From positions 1-32,940 of the forward strand of contig CAYPLR010000020.1 in NCBI GenBank assembly GCA_964411675.1: DNA of 32,940 nt, read 5' to 3'. The translations under genes were made by a program, and so were the position numbers. Source of the DNA: JAAYBG01 sp964411675. GTDB taxonomy: Bacteria > Bacillota_I > Bacilli_A > ML615J-28 > CAG-698. Positions 23,778-32,496 of the stretch are shown here, piece by piece (position 1 is the first letter of the stretch; each line of letters begins with the position of its first letter). Below the pieces are notes generated by a model. The model searched no databases. It saw only the letters and a list, made by a program, of their open reading frames with translations, and was not told the DNA's origin.

Positions 23778-23812
23778 TGTTACAAATTGAATATATTTTC
23801 TGTTTTGTAACA
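23778..23812. repeat. Spaced palindrome TGTTACAAA-N17-TTTGTAACA, downstream copy
   Basis: Perfect 9-bp arms at 23778-23786 and 23804-23812 with a 17-base spacer. It lies immediately after the stop codon of the AAA/DUF4143 gene. The same palindrome with the same spacer length is found upstream of that gene at 25079-25117. Confidence 0.85.
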
Positions 23813-23813
23813 C

Positions 23814-25037
23814 TTATGACAATGTAATATCTACTTTATTTAATAACCAATCTTCAATATTCAAATGTGTAATTCCATCTTTTGACATATCATACTCATC
23901 TAAACTTAATACATATTTAGGCGACGGGTCACGAACTGAATCAAATGCTCCAAATTCTCTATCAATAACATCATCGCTAGATAATATATATGCTACTTGG
24001 ATAAAACATTTTTTCCCATCTTTTATTGCAACAAAATCAATTTCACCTTTATATGTTTTTCCAATTTTAATATCATAACCTCTAAATAGTAACTCATTGT
24101 ATATTAAGTTTTCTAATGCATGTGATGCAGATACTTGATTGGAATCATTGCAAGCAAGCAAGAATCCATTATCTATAACAAATTGCTTTTCGATTGATTT
24201 TAATGTTCTTTTCGAAGGAATATCATAGCGCTTTACTCTAGATATTAAGCAAGCTTGTTCAAGCTTTTCCAGATATCTATATATATTTTCTCTATATATT
24301 TTATTAGAATTATTCTTATTATAATAATCAACTATACTGTTTGCAGAAAATTCCTTAGAAGCGTTATTAAGGATATATTTTGATATTGTTGTGAAAGTTT
24401 CTTTATCAATTTTAGATTTTTCACTACAAATATCTTTATCAATGATTCCATAATAAATAGCTTTTAGATACTCTTTAATATCTTCTTCTAATGAATAATC
24501 CATACGCTGAGGCATACCACCAAATCTAATAAAATTTTGTAATGGTTTATTTGGTAATTCTAAATTATTATCTTTATAAAATTTAATGAATTCACAATAT
24601 GCAAAAGGCATTATTTTAAATTCTTTACATCTTCCCACTAATAAACTAGCAAGCTTTCCTGATAAAAGTTTGGAATTACTTCCTGTAACAAAAATAGAAA
24701 CATTCTTTGTTGCTTTAATAGAAGCTAATACTTTTTCAAATCGTTTCACGTTTTGAATTTCGTCTAAAAAGATATAATATTTACTTTCATCCTTAATTTG
24801 TTTTAAAACAAAATCATTAAGTTTACTGAATGTACATATATTAGCAAACTGCACATCTTCAAAATTTATTGAAATAATATGGCTTTTTTCTATACCTTCT
24901 TTTTGAATTAACTCCTCTTTGATTTGATTTAGCAACACGCTTTTACCACATCTTCTAACACCAGTTAAGACTTTAATTAAATCAGAGTCATAAAATCTTC
25001 TTATATTTTCTAAATACTGATTTCTTTTAATAAACAT
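23814..25037 (-). CDS. AAA ATPase with DUF4143 C-terminal domain
   Basis: The 407 residues have an AAA_14-type ATPase at the N-terminus with Walker A GVRRCGKSVLL (Lys32), Walker B YYIFLDEIQN and the sensor strand SIFVTGSNSKLLS. LLVGRCKEFKIMPFAYCEF is characteristic of this ATPase family. The DUF4143 domain (about 200-350) includes a winged-helix-like region and then a PD-(D/E)xK-like end (YNELLFRGYDIKIGKTYKGEIDFVAI, CFIQVAYIL) that could be a nuclease core. The function of this abundant family is unknown; some members have been proposed to be mobile or defence-related. The gene is monocistronic, with a GAGGTG site, and is bracketed by matching palindromes, which makes it look like a discrete unit. 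Confidence 0.9.
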   Translation of the reverse strand: MFIKRNQYLENIRRFYDSDLIKVLTGVRRCGKSVLLNQIKEELIQKEGIEKSHIISINFEDVQFANICTFSKLNDFVLKQIKDESKYYIFLDEIQNVKRFEKVLASIKATKNVSIFVTGSNSKLLSGKLASLLVGRCKEFKIMPFAYCEFIKFYKDNNLELPNKPLQNFIRFGGMPQRMDYSLEEDIKEYLKAIYYGIIDKDICSEKSKIDKETFTTISKYILNNASKEFSANSIVDYYNKNNSNKIYRENIYRYLEKLEQACLISRVKRYDIPSKRTLKSIEKQFVIDNGFLLACNDSNQVSASHALENLIYNELLFRGYDIKIGKTYKGEIDFVAIKDGKKCFIQVAYILSSDDVIDREFGAFDSVRDPSPKYVLSLDEYDMSKDGITHLNIEDWLLNKVDITLS

Positions 25038-25078
25038 TCTTGTTCACCTCGAATACATTATATCACAAAAATAAAATA

Positions 25079-25117
25079 TGTGTTACAAACAAAAAATAAT
25101 TTTTAATTTGTAACACA
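25079..25117. repeat. Spaced palindrome TGTGTTACAAA-N17-TTTGTAACACA, upstream copy
   Basis: Perfect 11-bp arms at 25079-25089 and 25107-25117, spacer 17 bases. It lies about 40 bases upstream of the AAA gene ATG and just upstream of its TATAAT -10 (minus strand, near 25060), so it could act as an operator as well as an element end. Confidence 0.85.
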
Positions 25118-25486
25118 AATTAAGTTGCTCTTTGCTATTAAAAATATACAATTTAGAATATGTAATAGTGTATTATAATATTTATTTTTATAAAATAAAA
25201 TTGTTTTTCTTGATTCATGTTGGTGTGTTATAAACACTACCACCTAAAATCATATTCTTCATAATGTATTCATAATCAGTGTCTCTAGTTAATCATCTTC
25301 TGGGAGATTTTATATTAGCGTTGATAGGCCATCTATATTAGTTCATTCTTAGGTTACATAAAACCTAATTATTAACCATAAATAAGAATCATCTTAAACT
25401 ATTTTAATTATATTATACTACTTTTACAAATCAGATAACTTATTTTACTACAAAATTTGAACAATTACAAATCGCCCAATAAAAAA

Positions 25487-25507
25487 CACCCTACATTTCG
25501 CAAGGTG
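25487..25507 (-). terminator. Terminator of the sugar operon (after galM)
   Basis: On the minus strand, CACCTTGCG-AAA-TGTAGGGTG forms a 9-bp stem (with G-U pairs), then TTTTTTATT. It lies about 110 bases past the galM stop. Confidence 0.82.
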
Positions 25508-25616
25508 CTAATTTTTATACTCCTATGGTAATTAGAAAGTTTTAATCTACTATTTTTCTACATGTGCATAGTCTTCATTAACATCCTATCTTTCGATTAT
25601 TCTTTGGCTTCCTAAT

Positions 25617-26627
25617 TTATTTTTTACTAATAAATTGATACCTAGTTATTTCATGATAGGGGTGATTATGATCAAATAACCCATAATTCTCTTTTTCTTG
25701 ATGAATTCCATCCGGATGAAACTGGCATTCAAGACATAGTGCTAAATGATTGCTATCCTTGACGCCTTTATACACCTCAGAGTCTAATGGATGATTCCCA
25801 GAATAAAATACGATACAAGGATAGGTTGTATATACTTCTAAATTGACTGCTTCCCCTTCTAATTTAGCTGCCAACTTATCAATTCCAACCTCATCTAGAA
25901 AATATTGATGATCATATCCTTTCGTCTTCTTTTGTAGGATTTCATTATTTATGTATTTTCCTATCTCTTTTGGTTTTCTAAAGTCCATAACTTCATCAAC
26001 ATCAATCTTCTTTTGAATAATTAAATTGTCACTCAAAAAGCCTATCTTAGAAGCATTAATATAAAGTTTATCACTTAAAATATTTTTTCTTAGATTTCCT
26101 GAAAGATTAAAATAGGTATGATTTGTTAGATTAAGGAAATTTATCGTATCGCTAGTCGCATCATAGATGATATCAATCATATTTACTATTTGATAAACTC
26201 GATATGTGATTGTAATATCACAACTATAAAGATAACCACCATCTAAATCAGGAGAAAAGTATGTGAAAACAATATCTAAATAGTCTTTATTCTCCTGAAT
26301 CGAATAGTTAAAATCCTTTACATGTAATCCATTCTTCCCTCCATGTAGATTATCTACCCCAAAATTATTCTTTTCTAAAAATGCTGTTCTATGATTCAAA
26401 GTATAGGTTGCATTTTTTATTCTACCAGCAGACCTTCCAATTGTCTTACCATAAAAATATTGTGAATCATAATAGGTAGCATCATCGATTGGCCTCAACG
26501 TCATCAATTTATTTTCATAGTAAATATCCTTAATGGCTGCGCCATGATTTGTGAAGATGATATGCATCTTACTATCATTTATAACATCAATGATAACATA
26601 TTCTTTCTTTTTGACTGATACTTTCAT
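25617..26627 (-). CDS. galM: Aldose 1-epimerase (mutarotase)
   Basis: The 336 residues match GalM family length. Motifs visible: GRSAGRIKNA near residue 65, NLHGGKNGLHVKDF (about 92-105), NLTNHTYFNLSG with the conserved catalytic His, and GYDHQYFLD followed by VYTTYPCIVFYSGN, with the base Glu expected in the C-terminal CLECQFHPDG. It interconverts alpha and beta anomers of aldoses such as glucose or galactose. It is the last gene of the sugar operon, 45 bases after the LacI gene, and followed by the terminator. Its presence fits a disaccharide pathway that releases free sugar of a defined anomer. Confidence 0.93.
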   Translation of the reverse strand: MKVSVKKKEYVIIDVINDSKMHIIFTNHGAAIKDIYYENKLMTLRPIDDATYYDSQYFYGKTIGRSAGRIKNATYTLNHRTAFLEKNNFGVDNLHGGKNGLHVKDFNYSIQENKDYLDIVFTYFSPDLDGGYLYSCDITITYRVYQIVNMIDIIYDATSDTINFLNLTNHTYFNLSGNLRKNILSDKLYINASKIGFLSDNLIIQKKIDVDEVMDFRKPKEIGKYINNEILQKKTKGYDHQYFLDEVGIDKLAAKLEGEAVNLEVYTTYPCIVFYSGNHPLDSEVYKGVKDSNHLALCLECQFHPDGIHQEKENYGLFDHNHPYHEITRYQFISKK

Positions 26628-26672
26628 ATTTTATCCTCTATCCATTGATAACGAAAAGAGCTATGGTTTCCC

Positions 26673-27698
26673 TCAGCTCTCTATTTTATTCAAATCTTTA
26701 ACAGTACTACCTTTTTGCAAATATCCTTTTACCGTTATTATCTGTGGCTCACTTGTTTTAGGGTTCTCGATGATCTCTATTACTTTTTGGGCAGCACTAA
26801 TACCAATTTCTTTGGCATTTTGAACATAGGTTGTAAACTCTGGTCTCATCAACCGAGATAACAAAATACCATCATATCCTACAACACTAATGTCATCCGG
26901 TATTTTTAAACCTCTTTTTGTAATAACAGTCATACCACCTAACAATGAATAATCATCTGGATATATGATACAAGTAGGTGGATTAGGCATATCAAGTAAT
27001 TCTTTAGTAATAATAGCAGAAACCTTGGGAACATGGTATCTACCTTCTTTAATCATATCTTCTCTTATTTCAATACCATATTCATGACAAGCACGATAAA
27101 AGCTACGAACACGCTTTTGTGTAACACTCGTTAACTCCCCATGAATAAAAGCGATTCTTTTATGGCCCATACTAGAGGTATATTCTATAATATCATGCAT
27201 TCCTTGACTATTATCAGATACAACCGATGATCGATTCTCAAAATCATAGTCGATTGTAACACTAGGAATATCACTTTCTACTAAATAGCTTATTTCAGGA
27301 TTGGTGAAATCTGCATTCGCAATAATAACTCCATCACAATTTCTAAACCTAGTATGCTCATAGTATGTTAGGTTACGAGCACCGATATGGTGAGATATGA
27401 AGGTAATATCATATCCATTTGCTTCACACCCATCTTTAATTGCTGAAAGAATTCCAGAGAAATATTCATGTTGAATACCAGATTGCGTTTTATCCTCAAA
27501 TAATACACCAATACTATATGAATGATTCGTTTTTAGTACACGAGCAGAAGCATTAGGAATGTAACCCATTTCTTTTGCAACGCTTTGTACATGTTCAATT
27601 GTCTTTGGATTAATATCAGTTGCTTTACCACTAAGTGCTTTACTAACTGATGCTATAGATAATCCACATTTCAGTGCTATGTCCTTTATGGTAACCAT
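26673..27698 (-). CDS. LacI family transcriptional regulator
   Basis: The 341 residues start with the LacI-type helix-turn-helix (VTIKDIALKCGLSIASVSKALSGK; hinge helix near NASARVLK), then a periplasmic-binding-like ligand domain from about residue 60 (YSIGVLFED onward, ending in GYDGILLSRLMRPEFTTYVQ). It is predicted to repress the local sugar genes and release DNA on binding a sugar. The gene lies between the ABC ATPase gene (39-base gap) and galM, so it is transcribed within the operon it likely controls. The palindromes with AACGTT centres in the 32375-32512 region are the natural targets. Confidence 0.93.
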   Translation of the reverse strand: MVTIKDIALKCGLSIASVSKALSGKATDINPKTIEHVQSVAKEMGYIPNASARVLKTNHSYSIGVLFEDKTQSGIQHEYFSGILSAIKDGCEANGYDITFISHHIGARNLTYYEHTRFRNCDGVIIANADFTNPEISYLVESDIPSVTIDYDFENRSSVVSDNSQGMHDIIEYTSSMGHKRIAFIHGELTSVTQKRVRSFYRACHEYGIEIREDMIKEGRYHVPKVSAIITKELLDMPNPPTCIIYPDDYSLLGGMTVITKRGLKIPDDISVVGYDGILLSRLMRPEFTTYVQNAKEIGISAAQKVIEIIENPKTSEPQIITVKGYLQKGSTVKDLNKIES

Positions 27699-27737
27699 CG
27701 ATTTTCTCCTACTTCTATCATTATAAAATACTATGAA

Positions 27738-29000
27738 CTAAAATTCAAGATTCTTCTCAGTTTCTTTATTAAACAAATGAACAACATTTCCATTAAATCC
27801 AAATTTTAATGTCTTACCTACATAGTTTATGTAGGTACCATTATTTTGTATAATAGCAATAATGTCCTTTTGGACTTCATCTTTACTAGAACTATACTTA
27901 TCCCCAATGATTTCAGCGTGAATATGACTTGATGCACCCATTAATTCAGATACATGAACCCTACATTCAATGCCTTCTTCTCCTATAGAAATATGTTCAG
28001 GTCTTACACCTAAAGTAATTCTTTGTGCTTCAACACTATGATTACGTAATCTTTCTTGTTTTTCTTCACATGGAATTATAGAATACCCATTTTCTAAAAC
28101 AACCTTGTACTTTCCATCTTCGAACAACAAATCCGCATCAAAATAATTCGTTCTAGGACTTCCAATGAATCCAGAAACAAATAAGTTGCTTGGGTGTTCA
28201 TAAACATCCTGAGGAGTATCGATTTGGTGGATAATACCATCCTTCATTATGACTATTCTATCCCCTAAAGTCATGGCTTCTATTTGATCATGAGTTACAT
28301 AAATAAATGTTGTCTTAATCTTTTCACGTAAATTAATAATTTCTGCTCTCATTTGATTACGCAATTTAGCATCTAAATTTGATAATGGTTCATCCATTAA
28401 TAAAACCTTGGGATTTCTTACAATAGCTCTACCAATTGCAACTCTTTGACGTTGTCCTCCAGATAGATTTTTTGGTTTTCTATCTAATAAGTCTTCAATA
28501 TCTAATAGTTTAGTAGCAGCAAGTACTCTTTCTTCAATTTCTTTTGGTTTTAAATGGCGAACATTATCAGGTTTATCAGGTAACGGATCTTTGTATTTTA
28601 CAAATTTTAACGGATATGCAATATTATCATAAACAGTCATATGAGGATATAAAGCATAGCTTTGGAAAACCATTGCAATATCTCTATCCTTTGGTTCGAC
28701 AGCATTACATAACTTTCCATCAATAAATAGTTCACCAGCCGTTATTTCTTCTAATCCAGCAATCATTCTTAAGGTTGTTGATTTACCACAGCCAGAAGGA
28801 CCGACAAGAACGATGAACTCACCATCTTTAATCTCAATATTAAAATCTTGAACTGCTAAAACACCATTTTCAGTTATTTGAAGATTAGTCTTCTTAACTG
28901 TTTCTTCGGCTTTATTATTCAAAGATTTTTTATATCTTTTGCTCTTCTTTTCTACATAAGGATATGTTTTTTCAACATGTTTTAAAACTACATCTGCCAT
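27738..29000 (-). CDS. ugpC: Sugar ABC transporter ATP-binding protein (MsmX/UgpC type)
   Basis: The 420 residues have Walker A GPSGCGKST (67-75), the Q-loop FQSYALYPHMTVYDN, the LSGGQRQRVAIGRA signature, Walker B VLLMDEPLSNLDAKLR and the regulatory C-terminal OB domain (TLGVRPEHISIGEEG). Family knowledge: this is the ATPase that energises carbohydrate importers of the MalFGK class and is often shared between several sugar systems. An odd basic stretch (about residues 23-50) sits between the first two strands, and a second insertion precedes the signature helix; both look like lineage variants rather than defects. It follows the permease genes and precedes the LacI gene in the same operon. 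Confidence 0.94.
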   Translation of the reverse strand: MADVVLKHVEKTYPYVEKKSKRYKKSLNNKAEETVKKTNLQITENGVLAVQDFNIEIKDGEFIVLVGPSGCGKSTTLRMIAGLEEITAGELFIDGKLCNAVEPKDRDIAMVFQSYALYPHMTVYDNIAYPLKFVKYKDPLPDKPDNVRHLKPKEIEERVLAATKLLDIEDLLDRKPKNLSGGQRQRVAIGRAIVRNPKVLLMDEPLSNLDAKLRNQMRAEIINLREKIKTTFIYVTHDQIEAMTLGDRIVIMKDGIIHQIDTPQDVYEHPSNLFVSGFIGSPRTNYFDADLLFEDGKYKVVLENGYSIIPCEEKQERLRNHSVEAQRITLGVRPEHISIGEEGIECRVHVSELMGASSHIHAEIIGDKYSSSKDEVQKDIIAIIQNNGTYINYVGKTLKFGFNGNVVHLFNKETEKNLEF

Positions 29001-29012
29001 AATTTTCCTTTC

Positions 29013-29918
29013 TTAACCCTTAACGGATCCGGCTGTAACACCTTTAATAATAAATTTAGATAAGAATAAATATATAATAACAACTGGTAAGATCGATAAG
29101 AAAATAGCCATATAAACACAACCCAGGTCAATATTACCCCATGATGTATGTTGTAAAGCATTAATCATTACTGGTAAAGTTTTCTTATTCGTATCAGATA
29201 ACAATAATGATGGCATATATAAATTATTCCAAGAACCAACAAATGAAAAAATCATTTGGACTGCAATTGCAGGTTTCATAATTGGAACAACGATTCTATT
29301 AAATGTCATAAATTCATTTGATCCATCGATTCTTGATGATTCAATCAAATCCTTTGGTAAAGTAGCCCTTAAGTATTGAATCATATAGAAGAATATTGAT
29401 GGAGCAGCAATAGATGGTAAAATCAATAACCACCATCTGTTCTTTAAACTAAAATGGCTTGCTAATTGAAAGAAACCTACTGATGCTAATTGTGTAGGAA
29501 TCATCATGATTGCAAGAATAAATACTTCCATTAGTTTTTTGCCTTTAAAGTCATAAGCATAAATACCATATGCAGTTAAAGCAGAAAAATAGCATGTTAA
29601 TAAAGCAGAACCAAATGCAATAACAAAACTTGCTCGAAAGCCCTTCAATGCATCAAAGTCGGTTTTAAACTTTGTAAAAAGATTTCTTAAGTTTTGATTA
29701 AAAAACTCACTTAACATTAACGAAAATTTACCACCTTGCAAAGCATTGTTTGCTCTAGTCGTATTAACTAATAATAAGTAGAAGAAAAATATACACATGA
29801 CAGCAACAAAACACAAAAAGATATAAGATAAAGTTTTTAAAATAACAAATTTTATAACAGCTTTACGATTTTCTTTTTTAAAATCTGTAACAACTTTATT
29901 TCTGATTGCTTTATTCAT
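29013..29918 (-). CDS. Carbohydrate ABC transporter permease (MalG type)
   Basis: The 301 residues form a six-helix permease. The cytoplasmic EAA loop is visible as ESSRIDGSNEFMTFNRIVVPIMKPA, where it docks on the ATPase. The sequence ends in FIIKGVTAGSVKG, the usual terminal signature of MalG-type proteins (GLTAGAVKG). It overlaps the stop of the upstream permease by one base (TAATG), which indicates translational coupling. It forms the channel with the MalF-type partner. Confidence 0.93.
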   Translation of the reverse strand: MNKAIRNKVVTDFKKENRKAVIKFVILKTLSYIFLCFVAVMCIFFFYLLLVNTTRANNALQGGKFSLMLSEFFNQNLRNLFTKFKTDFDALKGFRASFVIAFGSALLTCYFSALTAYGIYAYDFKGKKLMEVFILAIMMIPTQLASVGFFQLASHFSLKNRWWLLILPSIAAPSIFFYMIQYLRATLPKDLIESSRIDGSNEFMTFNRIVVPIMKPAIAVQMIFSFVGSWNNLYMPSLLLSDTNKKTLPVMINALQHTSWGNIDLGCVYMAIFLSILPVVIIYLFLSKFIIKGVTAGSVKG

Positions 29919-30847
29919 TATTTTTCGTCTCCTTTCCTATTTATACTCTTAAAGACAAAAATAGAAAGAACAGCAGTAATAATGAACAATATTACTGATA
30001 CAGCTCCTGCATGTCCATAATTTCCATTAACTAAGTAATCATTAATTAACATAACTATCGTTCTCGTACTATTGTTTTTAGCTTTTCCTGTTAATACTTG
30101 GGCTACGTCGAACATTTGTAGACCACCAATCATGGATGTAACTAGTACATAAACCGAGATTGGTTTTAATAATGGTAAAGTAATATCCCATAAAACATGA
30201 GATGAACTTGCACCATCAATCTTTGCAGATTCAAATACACTATCATCAATACCTTGAATTCCAGCCATTAGAAGGATAGTAGTATTACCAAACCACATTA
30301 GAAAATTCATAAATGCTATTAGAATTCTTGCCCATGTCTTGTCCGAAATAAAATCGAATGTTTGTGCAATCCATCCGTTTTCAACAAACAATGTATGAAA
30401 TGGACCTATCGTACCAAACAAAGCAAGAATCAAAGATGCAAAAGCTGCAGCCATAATTAGGTTAGGCATATAGAATACAGTCTTGAAAAATCCTTGTCCT
30501 TTCAATCTTAATTTAGTACTAGTGAATATTAAAGCTAAAAGTAACCCAAATAGCATTTGGGGAATAGCCCCTATGACCCAAATAACAATGGTATTACCTA
30601 AGCATCTTAATAATTCAATCTCTCCACGCATATTGACAGAGAATAGCATTTTGTAATTTTTAAATCCACAAAAATAGACTATGTTCTCTAAAGTACCAAC
30701 AATATCTGAATAATCAAAAAATGAATCATATATCGTTAATACTTGTGGAATAAAAGTAAATATTAAATATACTATGAAGAATGATGCTACAAATATATAG
30801 CCCCATTTAGCATAGCTTGGACTTTTTTTATTTTTGTCTTTTTTCAT
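29918..30847 (-). CDS. Sugar ABC transporter permease (MalF type)
   Basis: The protein is about 309 residues from the ATG at 30847 (MKKDKNKK). The frame is open six codons further upstream, but GGAGG lies at the right distance only for 30847. Six predicted membrane helices include one at the N-terminus. The EAA loop is VFESAKIDGASSSHVLWDITLPLLKP. It pairs with the MalG-type permease, with which it overlaps by one base, and with the binding protein encoded just upstream; the intergenic hairpin at 30876-30902 may lower its expression relative to the binding protein. Confidence 0.93.
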   Translation of the reverse strand: MKKDKNKKSPSYAKWGYIFVASFFIVYLIFTFIPQVLTIYDSFFDYSDIVGTLENIVYFCGFKNYKMLFSVNMRGEIELLRCLGNTIVIWVIGAIPQMLFGLLLALIFTSTKLRLKGQGFFKTVFYMPNLIMAAAFASLILALFGTIGPFHTLFVENGWIAQTFDFISDKTWARILIAFMNFLMWFGNTTILLMAGIQGIDDSVFESAKIDGASSSHVLWDITLPLLKPISVYVLVTSMIGGLQMFDVAQVLTGKAKNNSTRTIVMLINDYLVNGNYGHAGAVSVILFIITAVLSIFVFKSINRKGDEK

Positions 30848-30875
30848 TAAAAAACCTCCACTCATTTTTTAATAA

Positions 30876-30902
30876 AAGCCATGGTTTTTAAATCCATGGC
30901 TT
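30876..30902 (-). terminator. Intercistronic hairpin between binding protein and permease genes
   Basis: Perfect 9-bp arms AAGCCATGG and CCATGGCTT with a 9-base loop. On the minus strand it is followed only by TTATTAAAAAA, a weak U-tract. It likely gives partial termination or 3' protection so that the binding protein is made in excess, as in other sugar ABC operons. Confidence 0.7.
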
Positions 30903-30920
30903 AAACACTTAACTTTAGTC

Positions 30921-32297
30921 TTATTTAGGAACAACTAAATTAGGGAATGCTTTTTGTAAATCAGCAAAGAAGTCAGCTAAAGCTTTTGCTTTTGTGTTGA
31001 TTTCTTCATCATTCTTTAAGAATTTTACAAATGCAGTTTGTAATCCTTCATTACATTGTTGATCATAAATTGTACTATACTTTACTTGAATATTATCTGC
31101 CATGTCAACCCAAACTTTAGTGTCATTTTGACCCTTTAGTAATCCATTGCCTTTTCCTTCTGCTTCATAGTCAGCAGCAACTTTTGCATTAACTTTCTTA
31201 TTATTAGAAAATTGTGAATCGTCTTTGACTAACTTTTCAATAACTTCTTCGTCAGTTAAGAATGCATTCATTGTCTTAGAAACTAAAGAATCATTAGATC
31301 CAGCACTAGGGCATAATAACCAAGTTCCACCCCAGAAATAAGCTTGAGGACCAGCAACTAGAGCCCAATCGCCATAAGTTCCACCTTCGTGGTTATCACC
31401 TGTTCCCATTGCAGGACCCATACAGAAATTATAATACCAAGCAGGGCCAAATGTACAGAAAACTTTTCCACCTTCTGCAAATTCGATTGTCTTACCGCCA
31501 TCCCAAACGCCTTCAGTCTTAGTATAGCCTTCTTTTACAAACTTTTCAGCTTGTGTCATCCAAGTATTAACTGGAGTAGGGATTTGAACATTCTTATTTT
31601 CATCAACCCATGCTTTGTCAGCATTGTTAGAGAATACTCTATAAGTATCAGCATATGAACCTGTCATATAGTAACCTTTTGCTTTCATTTGAGCAGCAAC
31701 AGCTTCAAATTTAGCCCATGAATCAACTAATGGTTGAACCTCAGCAGGTTCAGACTTACCTAAAACTTCTTGAGCGATAGAACGTCTATAAACCATACCA
31801 GCAGGACAGCATTGGAATGATGCAGCTTTAATAACATTAGCTCTATCTGTAGCAATATCTACTGTATATTGGTAAGCTTGAGAAAAATCATCAACTCCAA
31901 TAGTCTCAATATCTTTTGTTAAAGAAGTGTTAACATATTTTAAGATATAGTCAGCTTCTGCTAAGAACATATCTACTTTATTTTCTTCATTTGCTGTTCC
32001 GTTTTCTCTTAGTGCCATGTCTAATGCATTTTGATAAGCACCATTGTCAGAAGTAGTAATCGTCCATTTTACTGGAATACCATCTAGATGATAAGTTTCG
32101 ATACTAGGATCGTTCTTCTTTTCATCAGATACATACTTGTTGAAAAATCCTTGGAATTCAGTGTTCCATGCATAAATATGGAATACAGATCCACCATCGT
32201 TTAAATCTGCTTTTTTTCCGTTTCCACATCCAACAAAGACGAATGCTAAAACAACGACCAAAGCAACAGCCATAAATCTTTTGAATAATTTGCTCAT
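30921..32297 (-). CDS. Extracellular sugar-binding lipoprotein (ABC transporter)
   Basis: The 458 residues start with a lipoprotein signal (MSKLFKRFMAVALVVVLAF, lipobox VFVGC with Cys24). The mature part is a cluster-B-type solute-binding protein with conserved aromatic residues in HIYAWNTEFQGFF, GTWLLCPSAGSN and VNTWMTQAEKFVKEGYTKTEGVWDGG. It is anchored on the outer membrane face and delivers sugar to the MalFG-type permeases. The direct neighbourhood (GH94, galM, LacI) suggests a beta-linked disaccharide such as cellobiose, but the ligand is not proven by sequence. It is the first gene of the operon, behind a consensus promoter flanked by operators. Confidence 0.93.
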   Translation of the reverse strand: MSKLFKRFMAVALVVVLAFVFVGCGNGKKADLNDGGSVFHIYAWNTEFQGFFNKYVSDEKKNDPSIETYHLDGIPVKWTITTSDNGAYQNALDMALRENGTANEENKVDMFLAEADYILKYVNTSLTKDIETIGVDDFSQAYQYTVDIATDRANVIKAASFQCCPAGMVYRRSIAQEVLGKSEPAEVQPLVDSWAKFEAVAAQMKAKGYYMTGSYADTYRVFSNNADKAWVDENKNVQIPTPVNTWMTQAEKFVKEGYTKTEGVWDGGKTIEFAEGGKVFCTFGPAWYYNFCMGPAMGTGDNHEGGTYGDWALVAGPQAYFWGGTWLLCPSAGSNDSLVSKTMNAFLTDEEVIEKLVKDDSQFSNNKKVNAKVAADYEAEGKGNGLLKGQNDTKVWVDMADNIQVKYSTIYDQQCNEGLQTAFVKFLKNDEEINTKAKALADFFADLQKAFPNLVVPK

Positions 32298-32374
32298 TTT
32301 TTTCTCTCCTTTTAATTAGTTTTTGAGGGCTGCCTCTTAGAAACAATTAAGCTAAAATCTAATTTTCTTTAACT

Positions 32375-32384
32375 TAAACGTTTA
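32375..32384. promoter_or_regulatory. Operator palindrome O1 (TAAACGTTTA)
   Basis: Perfect 10-bp palindrome located about 10-20 bases downstream of the transporter-operon -10. A repressor bound here would block initiation or early elongation. Confidence 0.65.
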
Positions 32385-32393
32385 CGCGATTAT

Positions 32394-32422
32394 ATTATAT
32401 TAAAACGTTTTCAGTTTGTCAA
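32394..32422 (-). promoter_or_regulatory. Consensus promoter of the sugar transporter operon
   Basis: On the minus strand, TTGACA (32417-32422), exactly 17 bases, then TATAAT (32394-32399): both hexamers are perfect consensus. It drives the binding-protein gene at 32297. Such a strong promoter would need repression, and operators lie within and below it. Confidence 0.8.
32402..32411. promoter_or_regulatory. Operator palindrome O2 (AAAACGTTTT)
   Basis: Perfect 10-bp palindrome placed between the -35 and -10 of the transporter promoter, the classical site for steric repression by a LacI-family dimer. Confidence 0.65.
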
Positions 32423-32457
32423 TACTTTTTTATAAATTAATTTAATATTTTTTTATG

Positions 32458-32485
32458 TTGATTTTAGCGAAAAACATGATATAAT
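32458..32485 (+). promoter_or_regulatory. Promoter of the GH94 gene
   Basis: On the plus strand, TTGATT (32458-32463), a 16-base spacer, then TATAAT (32480-32485). The O3 operator follows just downstream at the expected start of transcription. Confidence 0.65.
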
Positions 32486-32496
32486 GATGTCGATAT

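Larger units (their letters stand above)
25038..25616. other. Intergenic region with palindrome, terminator and possible gene remnant
   Basis: About 580 bases with no intact gene. It contains the upstream palindrome of the AAA gene (25079-25117), the galM terminator (25487-25507) and a small hairpin (TTAGGTT/AACCTAA near 25350-25368). One minus-strand frame at about 25215-25340 reads coding-like sequence (TDYEYIMKNMILGGSVYNTPT then stop) interrupted by a TGA, perhaps a decayed gene end. Confidence 0.5.

Noticed and set aside
23778..23812. Palindrome after the AAA gene as a simple terminator
   Set aside because: The 17-base AT-rich loop and lack of a U-tract are poor for termination, and the same structure stands upstream of the gene, so a repeat or binding site explains it better.
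32375..32411. Catabolite-control (cre) sites for CcpA
   Set aside because: The palindromes have an AACGTT centre and lack the typical TGnAAnCGnTnnCA layout, so a local LacI-type operator fits better.
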